DNA from: Parachlamydiales bacterium
Lineage (GTDB): Bacteria > Chlamydiota > Chlamydiia > Chlamydiales > JABDDJ01
Direction of reading: 5' to 3'
NCBI GenBank assembly: GCA_041671045.1
Contig: JBAZCF010000002.1
Coordinates: forward strand, 62,001-126,000
Length of the DNA stretch: 64,000 nucleotides
The notes beneath the pieces are model-generated. The model made no database searches, was not told where the DNA came from, and saw nothing but the letters and a program-made list of their open reading frames with translations. Every line of letters starts with the position of its first letter. Positions within the stretch are counted from its first letter, which is position 1. Positions 26,801-35,147 of this stretch are shown in pieces. A program made the translations under genes and the position numbers.

Positions 26801-27520
26801 ATGTCATTATACATATCAAGATCGAGATGGGCTATTGACCGTGTTTTGAATGGAAGAGAGGGCAGCCGACTTGAACGGAATCTTGAATGGAGAGACAATG
26901 ATTTAGATACAATGTTTTCCTGCTTTAAAAGAAACATTAAAGCGCGCGTTTCTTTCGCTGTACACGGTATTGTAGGTACAGGTGCTTCTGTTATTTCTCG
27001 TGTTCCAAAAGTCCTGGAAAATGCAGCAATCACTGTCCTTACTCTAAAGTCTAGTTATTTCTATGCTACGGGAAGGCAATTGAAGGGAATTTTTGCGGAC
27101 ATTTTAGTCGGAAGTATTTTCACTCTTTCCGGAGTATTGGCTCCTCACACTACTGTAAAACATGTTACTTTAAGCTATCATAGCGATGATAGTAAACAGC
27201 AGGACTACTTTATTAAAAATAATGCCTATATAACTCGCTTTATCGATTTTTTAAGTGTGAAGGATAGTAAGAAATCCTTGGTTCTTTCTCCAGTACGAGC
27301 CCATTTCATAAGTCCCATACGCGGTTTAAGCCGTGCTTTGCAGGCGTTAGTAAAAGGTATCTACTTCTTAGCTACGGCACTTTTTAATGCTAAGCCCATC
27401 GGAAGTGTTTACAAAGGCTTAGAAAAGGTGGTTATACAGACTCCTCTCTATGTGTTAGCAGGTTTTGTAGGGTTTGTATTTTCCAGTGTCCATAGCAATT
27501 TGAATATAAGGAGGGGATAG
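26801..27520 (+). CDS. Small membrane protein downstream of the U-box gene
   Basis: The 239-residue protein is unrecognised. It has an Arg-rich N-terminus, then several hydrophobic stretches: ARVSFAVHGIVGTGASVI, KGIFADILVGSIFTLSGVLAP, ALVKGIYFLATALF and PLYVLAGFVGFVFSSVHS. There is no cleavable signal peptide. A strong ribosome binding site (GAGGGG) follows the upstream stop by two bases, and the start is nine bases after that stop, so it is translated from the U-box gene's mRNA. It could be an inclusion-membrane type protein, but the bilobed hydrophobic pattern of Inc proteins is not clean. Confidence 0.6.
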   Translation: MSLYISRSRWAIDRVLNGREGSRLERNLEWRDNDLDTMFSCFKRNIKARVSFAVHGIVGTGASVISRVPKVLENAAITVLTLKSSYFYATGRQLKGIFADILVGSIFTLSGVLAPHTTVKHVTLSYHSDDSKQQDYFIKNNAYITRFIDFLSVKDSKKSLVLSPVRAHFISPIRGLSRALQALVKGIYFLATALFNAKPIGSVYKGLEKVVIQTPLYVLAGFVGFVFSSVHSNLNIRRG

Positions 27521-27563
27521 TCGGTACCTTCAGATTTAAACCCATTTGCAAGTTCGGCTTTGT

Positions 27564-28679
27564 TTAAATAAGTTGGGTTTTAATTAAAGCGCTGATTTCG
27601 TTACGTATTTGTGCAAATGCGCGTTCCGTTCCAAAAGTGTAATCCCACAGAGCTATTCTGGCAGGTTCGTAAGTGACCTGATCTGTCGAAAGGTTTTTTT
27701 CTATGATGGAATAAAGCTGGGGATAGTTTTCAGGGAGAATATTTGTTCCCGTTTTAAATAGAGTGGCATTGCGGTCTGTATGGGGGTCTAGCCGGAATTT
27801 ATTTAGGAAGAACATCGGTTTGTTGAAAGCGAGGAAGTCGTATCCAACGGAAGAATTATCTCCGATGTAAATATCTGCGGCATTTAAAAGGGGAAATACA
27901 ACCGGAAAATTTTCGATAAAAACAATATTCGGCTTATTGGAATATTTCCCAATTAAATGATGATAGAGGGGAGCCATATTGTTATCGGGATCTGAGTGTA
28001 GTTCTAACCGCGGATGTAATTTAACGAGAATATTCATCTCGGCTGGAAGATTGTCGAGCATAGTTTCGCATACATCGAAAAATGTGCTTGCATCTTGGAT
28101 ATCCATCCAGGTGGGGGCGTAAATGGCAGTAAGCTGTTTGCGGGCAAATTGAGAAGTAAACTTATCCTGTGCGATTTGATCGTAGAATGCCTTATTCTGT
28201 TTGTAATAGGTATAGCGGTAGTTGCCTGTGATAACGTAATCTTTTAGGAGGTGATCCACATGGAAATCCTTAAAGGTGTCCAGTAGGTTCCTTCCATAAA
28301 CCAGCTTAATATCTTCATAAATAGCATTTTTGAAGTAGTAGCTTTTATCAGAGTAGCCATGGGGGCAGAACACACGCCGCATGCGTTTGTTATATTCTAT
28401 TTCCAATTCGCGGAAGGTATTTTCAAATTTTGCTTGTGGCCAGATATCTGAAATGAACAGGACGTCATATAGCTGGATCATTTCTTCGGGGCCGAAAGAT
28501 CCGTAGGGTTGCGTTTGGATATTTACGTTAGGATATAAGGGTGTGCAGAGCTCAGTATCGCTGTCGCTTAAGAATAATAGCGGGATATCCATGATGAAGG
28601 CGATGGGAGCTAAGTGGTCTGCATTGTGGATTTGCTGATCGCCTACAAATGCAACTCCTTTGATTGCTGAGGTAGTCAT
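27564..28679 (-). CDS. CDP-glycerol glycerophosphotransferase-like protein
   Basis: The 371-residue protein resembles the C-terminal catalytic region of CDP-glycerol:glycerophosphate transferases (TagB/TagF group): TAIYAPTWMD, MNILVKLHPRLEL, and the signature IYIGDNSSVGYDFLAFNKPMFFL in which the DxSSxxxD motif is intact. Those enzymes build polyol-phosphate chains in Gram-positive walls; in a Gram-negative intracellular bacterium a role in surface polysaccharide or lipid decoration is more likely. It starts directly at the stop of mcsB (one-base contact), so it belongs to the mcsA-mcsB transcript. Confidence 0.75.
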   Translation of the reverse strand: MTTSAIKGVAFVGDQQIHNADHLAPIAFIMDIPLLFLSDSDTELCTPLYPNVNIQTQPYGSFGPEEMIQLYDVLFISDIWPQAKFENTFRELEIEYNKRMRRVFCPHGYSDKSYYFKNAIYEDIKLVYGRNLLDTFKDFHVDHLLKDYVITGNYRYTYYKQNKAFYDQIAQDKFTSQFARKQLTAIYAPTWMDIQDASTFFDVCETMLDNLPAEMNILVKLHPRLELHSDPDNNMAPLYHHLIGKYSNKPNIVFIENFPVVFPLLNAADIYIGDNSSVGYDFLAFNKPMFFLNKFRLDPHTDRNATLFKTGTNILPENYPQLYSIIEKNLSTDQVTYEPARIALWDYTFGTERAFAQIRNEISALIKTQLI

Positions 28680-29746
28680 TAGATCCCTAGCGTGATTTTA
28701 GTAAGGGCTTTATGAATGTGCTCTGCACGTTTATGCGAGAGTTCCTCCGGTAGGATGGAACTGCTGATTTTGCCTAGGAGGTGAGCACGGCGGCACGAGA
28801 AAAAGAGGTGGTTCAATTCTGCTGTGGTAATTCCACTGATCCATCCTAAATCGACCCCTAGTTTAAGTAAGCTGATATTGTTTAAAGCCTCAATGGTTTC
28901 AATCTGGTAGGAGTGGACTAGAACGGCGTAAGCACGGGCGACGTGGTCTTTAATTTCCGGTTTATCCTGTTCTTTTAGCTTTAAGCGTATGGCGTTTTCT
29001 TGGACCTGTACTTTGGTGATGGCGCTGCGGATTGTGCTAAGGATATTGTCTTCAGTGATGCCTAAGGTATAATTGTTTTGGATGACGATGACATCTCCGA
29101 TGATTTCTGTGGGGCTGCCTTGAATGCCCGTTACGATGAGCTGGTCGTCTTGCAGCTTTCTGATGAGAGGTTCTAGCTCGTTGGTCTGCGCTAAGGCAGG
29201 GAGTTGAAGGAAGGCTGATACATTGAAGCCTGTTCCGCATTGATGAGGGTCTGCGGTGAGGAAGCCGAATTTCGGCGAAAAGGCATAACCAAGGTCTTCA
29301 CCTAGAGTGGATTCGATTTTGACGAGGGTATTCCATGCCTTTTCAAGGTCATTTTCTGTATCGAGCTGAGTAAAATGGATGTGGTTATTGAGGTTGAACG
29401 AGGCGATAAATGTTCCTGTATTGTCGACGACAAATCCTTCGCCGACATGAGCATGCTGAAAGGACTGCAAACTAAGGAAATGCTCCATCAGGTATTCTTT
29501 ATCCAGGGGGGAGATCTCATCTCCTTTGAGCAGCACAGCTTGGTCTAGGGCTCCTGAGTCTGTCAGACCTTTGGAAGTTATAGATACAACTTGCTGACGT
29601 CTATCAGGCGTCATTTTTCCGGGGAATTTAAATTTTTCTATATTGCGCTGCAACGAGAGCGACGTAGCAAGAAGTACGGTGTTTTGATTGTGGTCCCACG
29701 GAGAAACCAGCTTGGCTACAGAGGGGGCTAATTCGTTATTGGACAT
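28679..29746 (-). CDS. mcsB: McsB-like ATP:guanido phosphotransferase with altered catalytic residues
   Basis: The protein is 355 residues from ATG 29746, which has GGGA at good spacing inside the end of mcsA; ATG 29752 is too close to it. The phosphagen-kinase fold is recognisable (NTVLLATS, DNTGTFIASFNLNNHIHF, LGYAFSPKFGFLTADP). McsB in Firmicutes phosphorylates protein arginines with McsA as activator. Two features suggest altered chemistry: the SSRIRLARN nucleotide-binding block reads ATSLSLQRN, replacing two arginines by serines, and the active-site CPTNLGTG reads DPHQCGTG, so the usual Cys is Asp and a Cys lies four residues later. It could be a pseudokinase or use a different mechanism. 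Confidence 0.8.
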   Translation of the reverse strand: MSNNELAPSVAKLVSPWDHNQNTVLLATSLSLQRNIEKFKFPGKMTPDRRQQVVSITSKGLTDSGALDQAVLLKGDEISPLDKEYLMEHFLSLQSFQHAHVGEGFVVDNTGTFIASFNLNNHIHFTQLDTENDLEKAWNTLVKIESTLGEDLGYAFSPKFGFLTADPHQCGTGFNVSAFLQLPALAQTNELEPLIRKLQDDQLIVTGIQGSPTEIIGDVIVIQNNYTLGITEDNILSTIRSAITKVQVQENAIRLKLKEQDKPEIKDHVARAYAVLVHSYQIETIEALNNISLLKLGVDLGWISGITTAELNHLFFSCRRAHLLGKISSSILPEELSHKRAEHIHKALTKITLGI

Positions 29747-30305
29747 TATCATTCCCTTTTTTCTCGGTCAAATCGCGTATTTGGTCTCTTAAGAGCGCTG
29801 CTTGTTCATAATCTTCGCGGGCAAGGGTTTCGTTCAAAGCTTCATTTAGTGCCACAATACGGACCGATAGGCTCATTTCCTTGCTTTCACCGGGTGCGCG
29901 ACCAATGTGCAGCATTTGGGTGCGTTTGCTGGATGTAAGTTTAGGCGGGATGGATTGTGCGCGGTAGAGCTCGTCAATGATCACGTTTTCGAATACTTCG
30001 TAGCAGCTGCTGCATCCGACGAGCGTACCGATACGGATAGCTTCCAGGGTTGTTCCGCAGTTGCCGCAAGCTAGACCGGTTCCGCCTTCCAGAGGGGTGG
30101 CGTAGGCTGCGCCTTTGTTTCCACGGAGTCGTTTTTCCAATTCGGGACATTCAGAGCACATGCTGATGGAAGAGAGGACGTCTCCGATGACTTCCGTATA
30201 GCGGACCCGTATGGCGCGCCGGCATTCGCTGCACTCGAGAGGTCTTTCGGGTGTGTTTTTCAGGATATCTTCGGGCTGTTGTTCAGAAGGAGGTTTTTCT
30301 GTCAT
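29736..30305 (-). CDS. mcsA: McsA-like zinc-finger/UVR-motif protein
   Basis: The 189-residue protein has four paired Cys motifs in two clusters (CSEC near residue 20 and CSEC near 53; CGNC and CSSC near 80-100), expected to bind zinc, and a C-terminal UVR motif (LNETLAREDYEQAALLRDQIRDL). This is the McsA plan, the activator of McsB. The stop overlaps the mcsB start, as in other chlamydiae and in Firmicutes. In Chlamydia trachomatis this gene is next to frr; here frr lies 8 kb upstream beyond inserted DNA. Confidence 0.87.
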   Translation of the reverse strand: MTEKPPSEQQPEDILKNTPERPLECSECRRAIRVRYTEVIGDVLSSISMCSECPELEKRLRGNKGAAYATPLEGGTGLACGNCGTTLEAIRIGTLVGCSSCYEVFENVIIDELYRAQSIPPKLTSSKRTQMLHIGRAPGESKEMSLSVRIVALNEALNETLAREDYEQAALLRDQIRDLTEKKGNDNVQ

Positions 30306-30476
30306 GGCGGCTACTCTGTAGATGTAGTCGCATGTTAGGTCAAAGAAAAAATTATGTAAATGCTAACCACACTAGATTTTCAAGAGGGGCTGTTATTTGG
30401 AGTATTATGATTTATAAAATCTTAATATTAATATTTTAAAATAATGCATTATTATTGAAAAAATGGTGTTTAATTA

Positions 30477-31745
30477 ATGAATCCATTAAGTAAAACTTTA
30501 TCTAGTTATATAGAATTAGGTGAAAACGGGTCCTTTCTTGCGGGCAAAGATTCCATGGGACAAGTAGGCTGTATCGAAAGGTTTTTTCGCTCCCTTGGAT
30601 ATAAGGTGTGGTTATGTGAAAGTACTGCACAAAAATGTATCAGCCGTTCTTTTACAGTTTTATTAGATGAAATGAAGCTTTTACCAGAGAACAGTGTGCC
30701 GACTCAGCTTTTTATCACACATCTTCGTAAAGACTTGGATGCTGTAGAAGTCAGGGATAAGCTAAGGACGTTAGCCAATAGTCCGGAATGTAAAAGAGAT
30801 CTTCAAGAAATTATCAAAATTGCTACGCGATTATGCAGACTCCATTTAAAAGAAGGACGAGTGGAAGAATGCAATGAGCATTATGCTAAGATGTCCATCC
30901 TTGGGAATTCAAACCTTAAACTTAGGGCAAATCCTGCCAGGCCGGTAAGGTCTTATCCGATTAGAGAAGAAGTCAAAACAGCCTATGTGAATTCGTTAGA
31001 GGAAAAATATAAGGGCATCGCCCGTAAAGCGATGGACAATATCCAGCATTTTACTATGGATCAATTAGATACTCATCTAGAAATATGCGTAGGCAAGCTT
31101 AATGACCGCTTGTTAGAACTAGGAATGCCTTCGTATGCTGTAGGAGTATCGGAAAATAAAAGCTCCCATTGGTGTGCAGAATTAGCCTCTCCGCATTTAA
31201 ACTATGCGCCTACTTCCGGACTTTCGGTTGATGGTGGCGGAGTAATTATTGGAGTGGGAGCCCCTACAGCTTGTTGGGGAAATATGAAAAAAATGAAGGA
31301 GGATGTTTTAGTATTATTGGAAGATGCTAGTTACAGTGGAAGACAGCTAAATTCCTATATTCAAACTTTCAGACTTTTGGTAGAAAAGCCGTTAAAAATC
31401 ATAGTTGTCGTTCCGTTCATGTCAACCTATGCTTACGATATATTAAACCGCAACATTCAATATGATCAAAAAGAGGACGCAGAACGAGGAATAAGTGTTG
31501 AAATCATCACATCAGAAGTGCGTGTAAAGGCTTTGAAGGAAGTCTTTGTGCCGAACAGTCAAGAGAGAATTGATTTTGGGCGGCATCTTTCCCCCTCTTT
31601 TATTGAAATCGAATGTGGTTTTGCTTATTGCGATTGGCATTTTCCTGACGATACCTCATTCCCTGGTGAATTAGGTAAAGTAGGTACGGAAGATTTCTTA
31701 GGAGAACAGCGTGCAGTCCCTATTCCGTACAAGATGCAAGCATAA
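30477..31745 (+). CDS. Phosphoribosyltransferase-like protein, unknown role
   Basis: The 422-residue protein is not assignable to a named family. Its C-terminal half has a type I phosphoribosyltransferase look: DVLVLLEDASYSGRQL at residues 276-291 matches the PRPP-binding loop (hydrophobic strand, acidic pair, then S/T-G-x-x), followed by a strand KIIVVVPFMSTYA. The N-terminal half (residues 1-170) is helical with many Cys and Arg. No signal peptide or membrane segment is present. It is AT-rich and transcribed away from mcsA, convergent with the DUF2231 gene. Nucleotide salvage is possible, but the non-standard loop and large N-terminal part argue for something specialised. Confidence 0.5.
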   Translation: MNPLSKTLSSYIELGENGSFLAGKDSMGQVGCIERFFRSLGYKVWLCESTAQKCISRSFTVLLDEMKLLPENSVPTQLFITHLRKDLDAVEVRDKLRTLANSPECKRDLQEIIKIATRLCRLHLKEGRVEECNEHYAKMSILGNSNLKLRANPARPVRSYPIREEVKTAYVNSLEEKYKGIARKAMDNIQHFTMDQLDTHLEICVGKLNDRLLELGMPSYAVGVSENKSSHWCAELASPHLNYAPTSGLSVDGGGVIIGVGAPTACWGNMKKMKEDVLVLLEDASYSGRQLNSYIQTFRLLVEKPLKIIVVVPFMSTYAYDILNRNIQYDQKEDAERGISVEIITSEVRVKALKEVFVPNSQERIDFGRHLSPSFIEIECGFAYCDWHFPDDTSFPGELGKVGTEDFLGEQRAVPIPYKMQA

Positions 31746-31829
31746 GACTCGATTGTTAGAATACTTTAAAGAATGTTTAATCTTGAATCGTAAGATCCGG
31801 CAAGATTGTGGGTAGAGGTATGACTGACT

Positions 31830-32264
31830 CTACGTTGGCCAAAAAAGATTTATGAACGGTGAAATACCATGAGTAATGACACCACCTAAATCTCCAGTAA
31901 TAGAGATTAGTATAAACAGAATGAAGCTGAAGAGAAAATTCAATTTCATTTTTTTATGTAAATGTTTTTTTGATAGATGAAAGCGCCATAAACAAAATAT
32001 TAGTGCAAAAAGAAATGAGATAACAGCCATCCATTGATGCCAAAATACTTCCTCTACTGAATAGGAAAAAGAGGTAATAAAGCCTGTTGCAATTGTGGGA
32101 ATAAAAAATATTATTGTTAGCAACAGAACAAAATCACCGAATTTTTCAAATTCATATTTTCCAAAAACGACCATGATATCACAGATGAAAAGGAGAGAAG
32201 TTAAAACGATAGGAAAGTGCACGAATACAGGATGAAATTTGCCGAAAAGTAGTTCTATTGTCAT
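31830..32264 (-). CDS. DUF2231-like four-helix membrane protein
   Basis: The 144-residue protein is almost entirely membrane helices and opens with FGKFHPVFVHFPIVLTSLLF, the His-Pro...His-Phe-Pro signature of DUF2231. A second His pair (HQW, residue about 75) and late ITHG fit a haem- or metal-binding membrane domain. It is the last gene of the porin/cytochrome cluster, 12 bases after the cytochrome gene, suggesting a shared electron-transfer or envelope redox role. Confidence 0.75.
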   Translation of the reverse strand: MTIELLFGKFHPVFVHFPIVLTSLLFICDIMVVFGKYEFEKFGDFVLLLTIIFFIPTIATGFITSFSYSVEEVFWHQWMAVISFLFALIFCLWRFHLSKKHLHKKMKLNFLFSFILFILISITGDLGGVITHGISPFINLFWPT

Positions 32265-32276
32265 AAATTTAATTTC

Positions 32277-32729
32277 TTAGTTCATCTGTCCGTATTTTCT
32301 TAAAACTTCAATAATATTAGCTTTTTCGCTTTCTTGTTGAGCGGGGGGCAGTGCCAGAACCTGCTGATCCAGTTTTATTTTACGCCTCGTTGCAGAATCA
32401 TAGACAAGATAATCGTAAATAAGTTCTTGGTCCGTACCTGAAATATTGGCATTTTTCAAAGCGGCCATTCTAGAGATAGTATCCCTCCAATCGCTAGGCA
32501 AAATGTCCTTTGCATAGTTCGATTTAGAAAGAGAATGACATGAGCTGCACTTCTGAACGTACAAAGATTTAAGGTCTCTGATATTGCCTGTATTCTGACC
32601 AGCCATTAAATAAATGGGAATTCTTGTTCTGTCATTGCTTTCATCATAGTGTTGACCTTGGACAAATGCTTGAAAAATGCAGAGAAAATGCGTAAATAGC
32701 AGTGTATTCTTAAAAATTTTAATAGCCAT
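32277..32729 (-). CDS. Exported c-type cytochrome-like protein
   Basis: The 150-residue protein has a signal peptide (LLFTHFLCIFQAFVQGQ) and one CxxCH haem c motif, CSSCH at residues 61-65, with Met88 as a possible axial ligand (WRDTISRMAALKNANISG). It resembles single-haem periplasmic cytochromes. Its start overlaps the end of the porin gene by 11 bases. A c-type cytochrome requires periplasmic haem attachment, a capability worth confirming elsewhere in this genome. Confidence 0.78.
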   Translation of the reverse strand: MAIKIFKNTLLFTHFLCIFQAFVQGQHYDESNDRTRIPIYLMAGQNTGNIRDLKSLYVQKCSSCHSLSKSNYAKDILPSDWRDTISRMAALKNANISGTDQELIYDYLVYDSATRRKIKLDQQVLALPPAQQESEKANIIEVLRKYGQMN

Positions 32730-34269
32730 ACGCCACCTGTATTGTATAGCGGTTATCGCAGTTTGTTCGACCAGTGTTTATATCATAGGCATTTTTAATA
32801 ACTAGCTTATTAGTTGCATAATAATTGAAACCTAATGATAAGCGTCTTGTATTAATATCAAGACTCTGTCTGTCCACTTCAGCATAACGTATTACAGCTT
32901 CGTAACTATTATAGCATTCGCAACCAAGAAATCCGAACAATGTACTTGCTTGAATCCAGAACCCTTTGTCAACGACATTCCTATAGAATGGGGAATCTCC
33001 CTCTTCTTCAGGAAGGATAATTTGGTTCCTTTTTGTCCAAATATATTCTCCCATCACTCTAAAATACGGATTAAAGTTCCAATTTAAATCCAAAACTAAT
33101 GCGTTCCAATAAAGGTGCCTTTTGGTCGTAAAATCATCGGCCAGACTATTGCTTGACCACTGTCCACGCATGCCGGAAATACCTATTTCTCGAAAAGGTA
33201 GGGGACGAAAAGCCATTCGCGTACCAAAGGCTAAGTTACGGTTATTATCCTCAAAATTACAACCAAGGACTAAGTCTCCATCAACTTCACTGGGTCCATT
33301 GCTAATCCAAAAATCATAAGTAACGACGGCTGGTATACAATCACACGAGAAATACAAATTAAGCGGACGCGCTCCTCGTACATCCAAGCCAATTTCACTT
33401 TTTGGTATCAATGACAGATCCTCAGGATCGTAAGGAAGAGGCAAAAAGGGCAGCTTGTTTATCCATTCGGAATGCATTTTTTCCCATACAATACCTAAAG
33501 GCGTTAAAAACTTACCTACACGGATGGTCCAGCAATCATTTAAGATGTAATCAATAGTAGCATATTCTAGCTCTATCTCGGTGGAACAATCTTCTCCTAG
33601 ACCTATTTCAAGCTCCATTTCGAACAAAATGAAATCAGAATATCTCCATAGAAACAAAGGAGTTAAGCCGGTTTCAAAAGTACCATTGTGACGGTGAAGC
33701 ATTGTGTAGTTTGTAAAAGCAGAACCTTTAATTAAAAAATTTGAAAGCGCTTCACTTTCTTCGCTAGGCTGTGTAGATAACACTTCAATCGTTTCTTGCA
33801 GAGCAACAATCTCTTGTTCCAAAGCTTGCAAGCTTTCTTGTATCTGTTCAGCTTCAACATCTCGTGACAGGCTTCTATTGGCAGCAATAGACTTATCGCA
33901 ATCTCCAAAACCGTCGCATGATCCTATAATTTTAGAATTTTTTATTACTGGATACCTTTCTTCAATTTTCTCTTCAATATTTGGTGGAGGCTGGGATTCT
34001 AGAGTGATTACTTTTTTGATGTTATTGTCTTTTGGTTGATCATCGGGAGGTGAGAATTGCTTTGATTCTTCATCGAAAGGGTCAGATGGAGAATCAGCAC
34101 TTAGATCGACAATATAAGCATCTTGATTATTTTGGTTTCCGTATCCTTCGTCAATCCATAAAATTTGATTATTATCAAATTTTTCCTGCTGAATTTCCTG
34201 CTTATTATCGGCTTGCAGGAGAGCAAATGAGAAAAGGAGTAGGCCTCCCATCATAGGTAATGTACGCAT
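32719..34269 (-). CDS. Outer-membrane porin-like beta-barrel protein with coiled coil
   Basis: The 516-residue protein has a signal peptide (MRTLPMMGGLLLFSFALLQA), an acidic linker, and a coiled coil at about residues 140-170 (IQESLQALEQEIVALQETIEVL), then a long stretch of alternating strands (ATIDYILNDCWTIRVGKFLTPLG, FGTRMAFRPLPF, FRVMGEYIWTKRN) ending in YTIQVAYGY. The GKFLTPLGIVWE segment is typical of phosphate-selective OprO/P-like porins. The C-terminal residue is Tyr, aromatic as in barrel proteins. It is followed directly by the cytochrome gene. Confidence 0.75.
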   Translation of the reverse strand: MRTLPMMGGLLLFSFALLQADNKQEIQQEKFDNNQILWIDEGYGNQNNQDAYIVDLSADSPSDPFDEESKQFSPPDDQPKDNNIKKVITLESQPPPNIEEKIEERYPVIKNSKIIGSCDGFGDCDKSIAANRSLSRDVEAEQIQESLQALEQEIVALQETIEVLSTQPSEESEALSNFLIKGSAFTNYTMLHRHNGTFETGLTPLFLWRYSDFILFEMELEIGLGEDCSTEIELEYATIDYILNDCWTIRVGKFLTPLGIVWEKMHSEWINKLPFLPLPYDPEDLSLIPKSEIGLDVRGARPLNLYFSCDCIPAVVTYDFWISNGPSEVDGDLVLGCNFEDNNRNLAFGTRMAFRPLPFREIGISGMRGQWSSNSLADDFTTKRHLYWNALVLDLNWNFNPYFRVMGEYIWTKRNQIILPEEEGDSPFYRNVVDKGFWIQASTLFGFLGCECYNSYEAVIRYAEVDRQSLDINTRRLSLGFNYYATNKLVIKNAYDINTGRTNCDNRYTIQVAYGY

Positions 34270-34294
34270 CTTGAGTCAGTTTGTTAAAGTAAAT

Positions 34295-34816
34295 CTATTT
34301 TTCTCCCAAAACCAGTTCCAAGCTGCGGTAATCATCCGCAGTAAGAGGAAGTCTGACTCTATGAAACAATAAAGTCGTCCTCCATTGTGCCGGAGTCAGT
34401 TCGTTTTGAAGTCTAAGCCTGTGCATGGCGCTGCCATATTCGCTATAAAGCTCGCTTCCAATTTTTTTTTGTTCTTTCAGTACAGTTTTAGAGTAAGTTC
34501 TCGATTGTTTTTGTCTTTCGTTTTGACCTACCTCTGCCATTGATGGGCTTGAAGGATAACCTTGCGAATACCCATTTTGGGAAGTTAAGTTAGAAGAGGT
34601 GTTAGATTGATTATTAGTTGTGGATGTATTGTGGGTAGAAGGTGGGATATCAGGAGAGGAAGTTTCCCAAGAAGCGTTATATCCAGATGTTGACGTAGTT
34701 GAAGCCTTTGTATTATTATTTGAAGGCGTTTCCCAGGATGCCTGGTAAGAATATAAAGAGAAACAACTGAGAAATAAATAACCAGAAACAAATCTTAAAA
34801 TGATGTGAGAAAACAT
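34295..34816 (-). CDS. Small exported Ser/Thr/Asn-rich protein
   Basis: I start at ATG 34816, which has AGG seven bases upstream and gives a signal peptide (MFSHIILRFVSGYLFLSCFSLYSYQ); in-frame ATGs at 34837 and 34846 are alternatives, and the extension to 34990 has no support. Of 173 residues the first half is low-complexity Ser/Thr/Asn with a repeated ASWET motif (two copies about 18 residues apart); the second half is charged and helical (LKEQKKIGSELYSEYGSAMHRLRL). The gene is 25 bases upstream of the porin gene and is probably the first of that operon. The function is unknown. Confidence 0.55.
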   Translation of the reverse strand: MFSHIILRFVSGYLFLSCFSLYSYQASWETPSNNNTKASTTSTSGYNASWETSSPDIPPSTHNTSTTNNQSNTSSNLTSQNGYSQGYPSSPSMAEVGQNERQKQSRTYSKTVLKEQKKIGSELYSEYGSAMHRLRLQNELTPAQWRTTLLFHRVRLPLTADDYRSLELVLGEK

Positions 34817-35147
34817 ATTTACCTGGTTTCGTTTCATGACAAACATGTATAAAAAATTATATAAATAATGTAAATGTTGATTTTTTTCGTGTCTGGGTAA
34901 GCTTGCCTTTCTGCCAGCCCCTTCAATCCCGGGAATCAATTCCAATTTCGGAGCCAGAACAACACAATATGGGTGAAAAGGGACGTCCACAAGAATATTC
35001 AGACGATGTTATTCTTTGAGGTCTTCTAATACGAACTGTTTATCATTTACCTCTTAGAGCTTAGGATGTGACAAATGCTATTTTTATTTAACTCTTTTTT
35101 TGAATTAGAAATTTTATTCACCACGCAAATCATCGAAGAACCTTATT

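Noticed and set aside
34817..34990. N-terminal extension of the exported Ser/Thr-rich protein
   Set aside because: It would bury the signal peptide 58 residues inside the protein; ATG 34816 has a better ribosome binding site.
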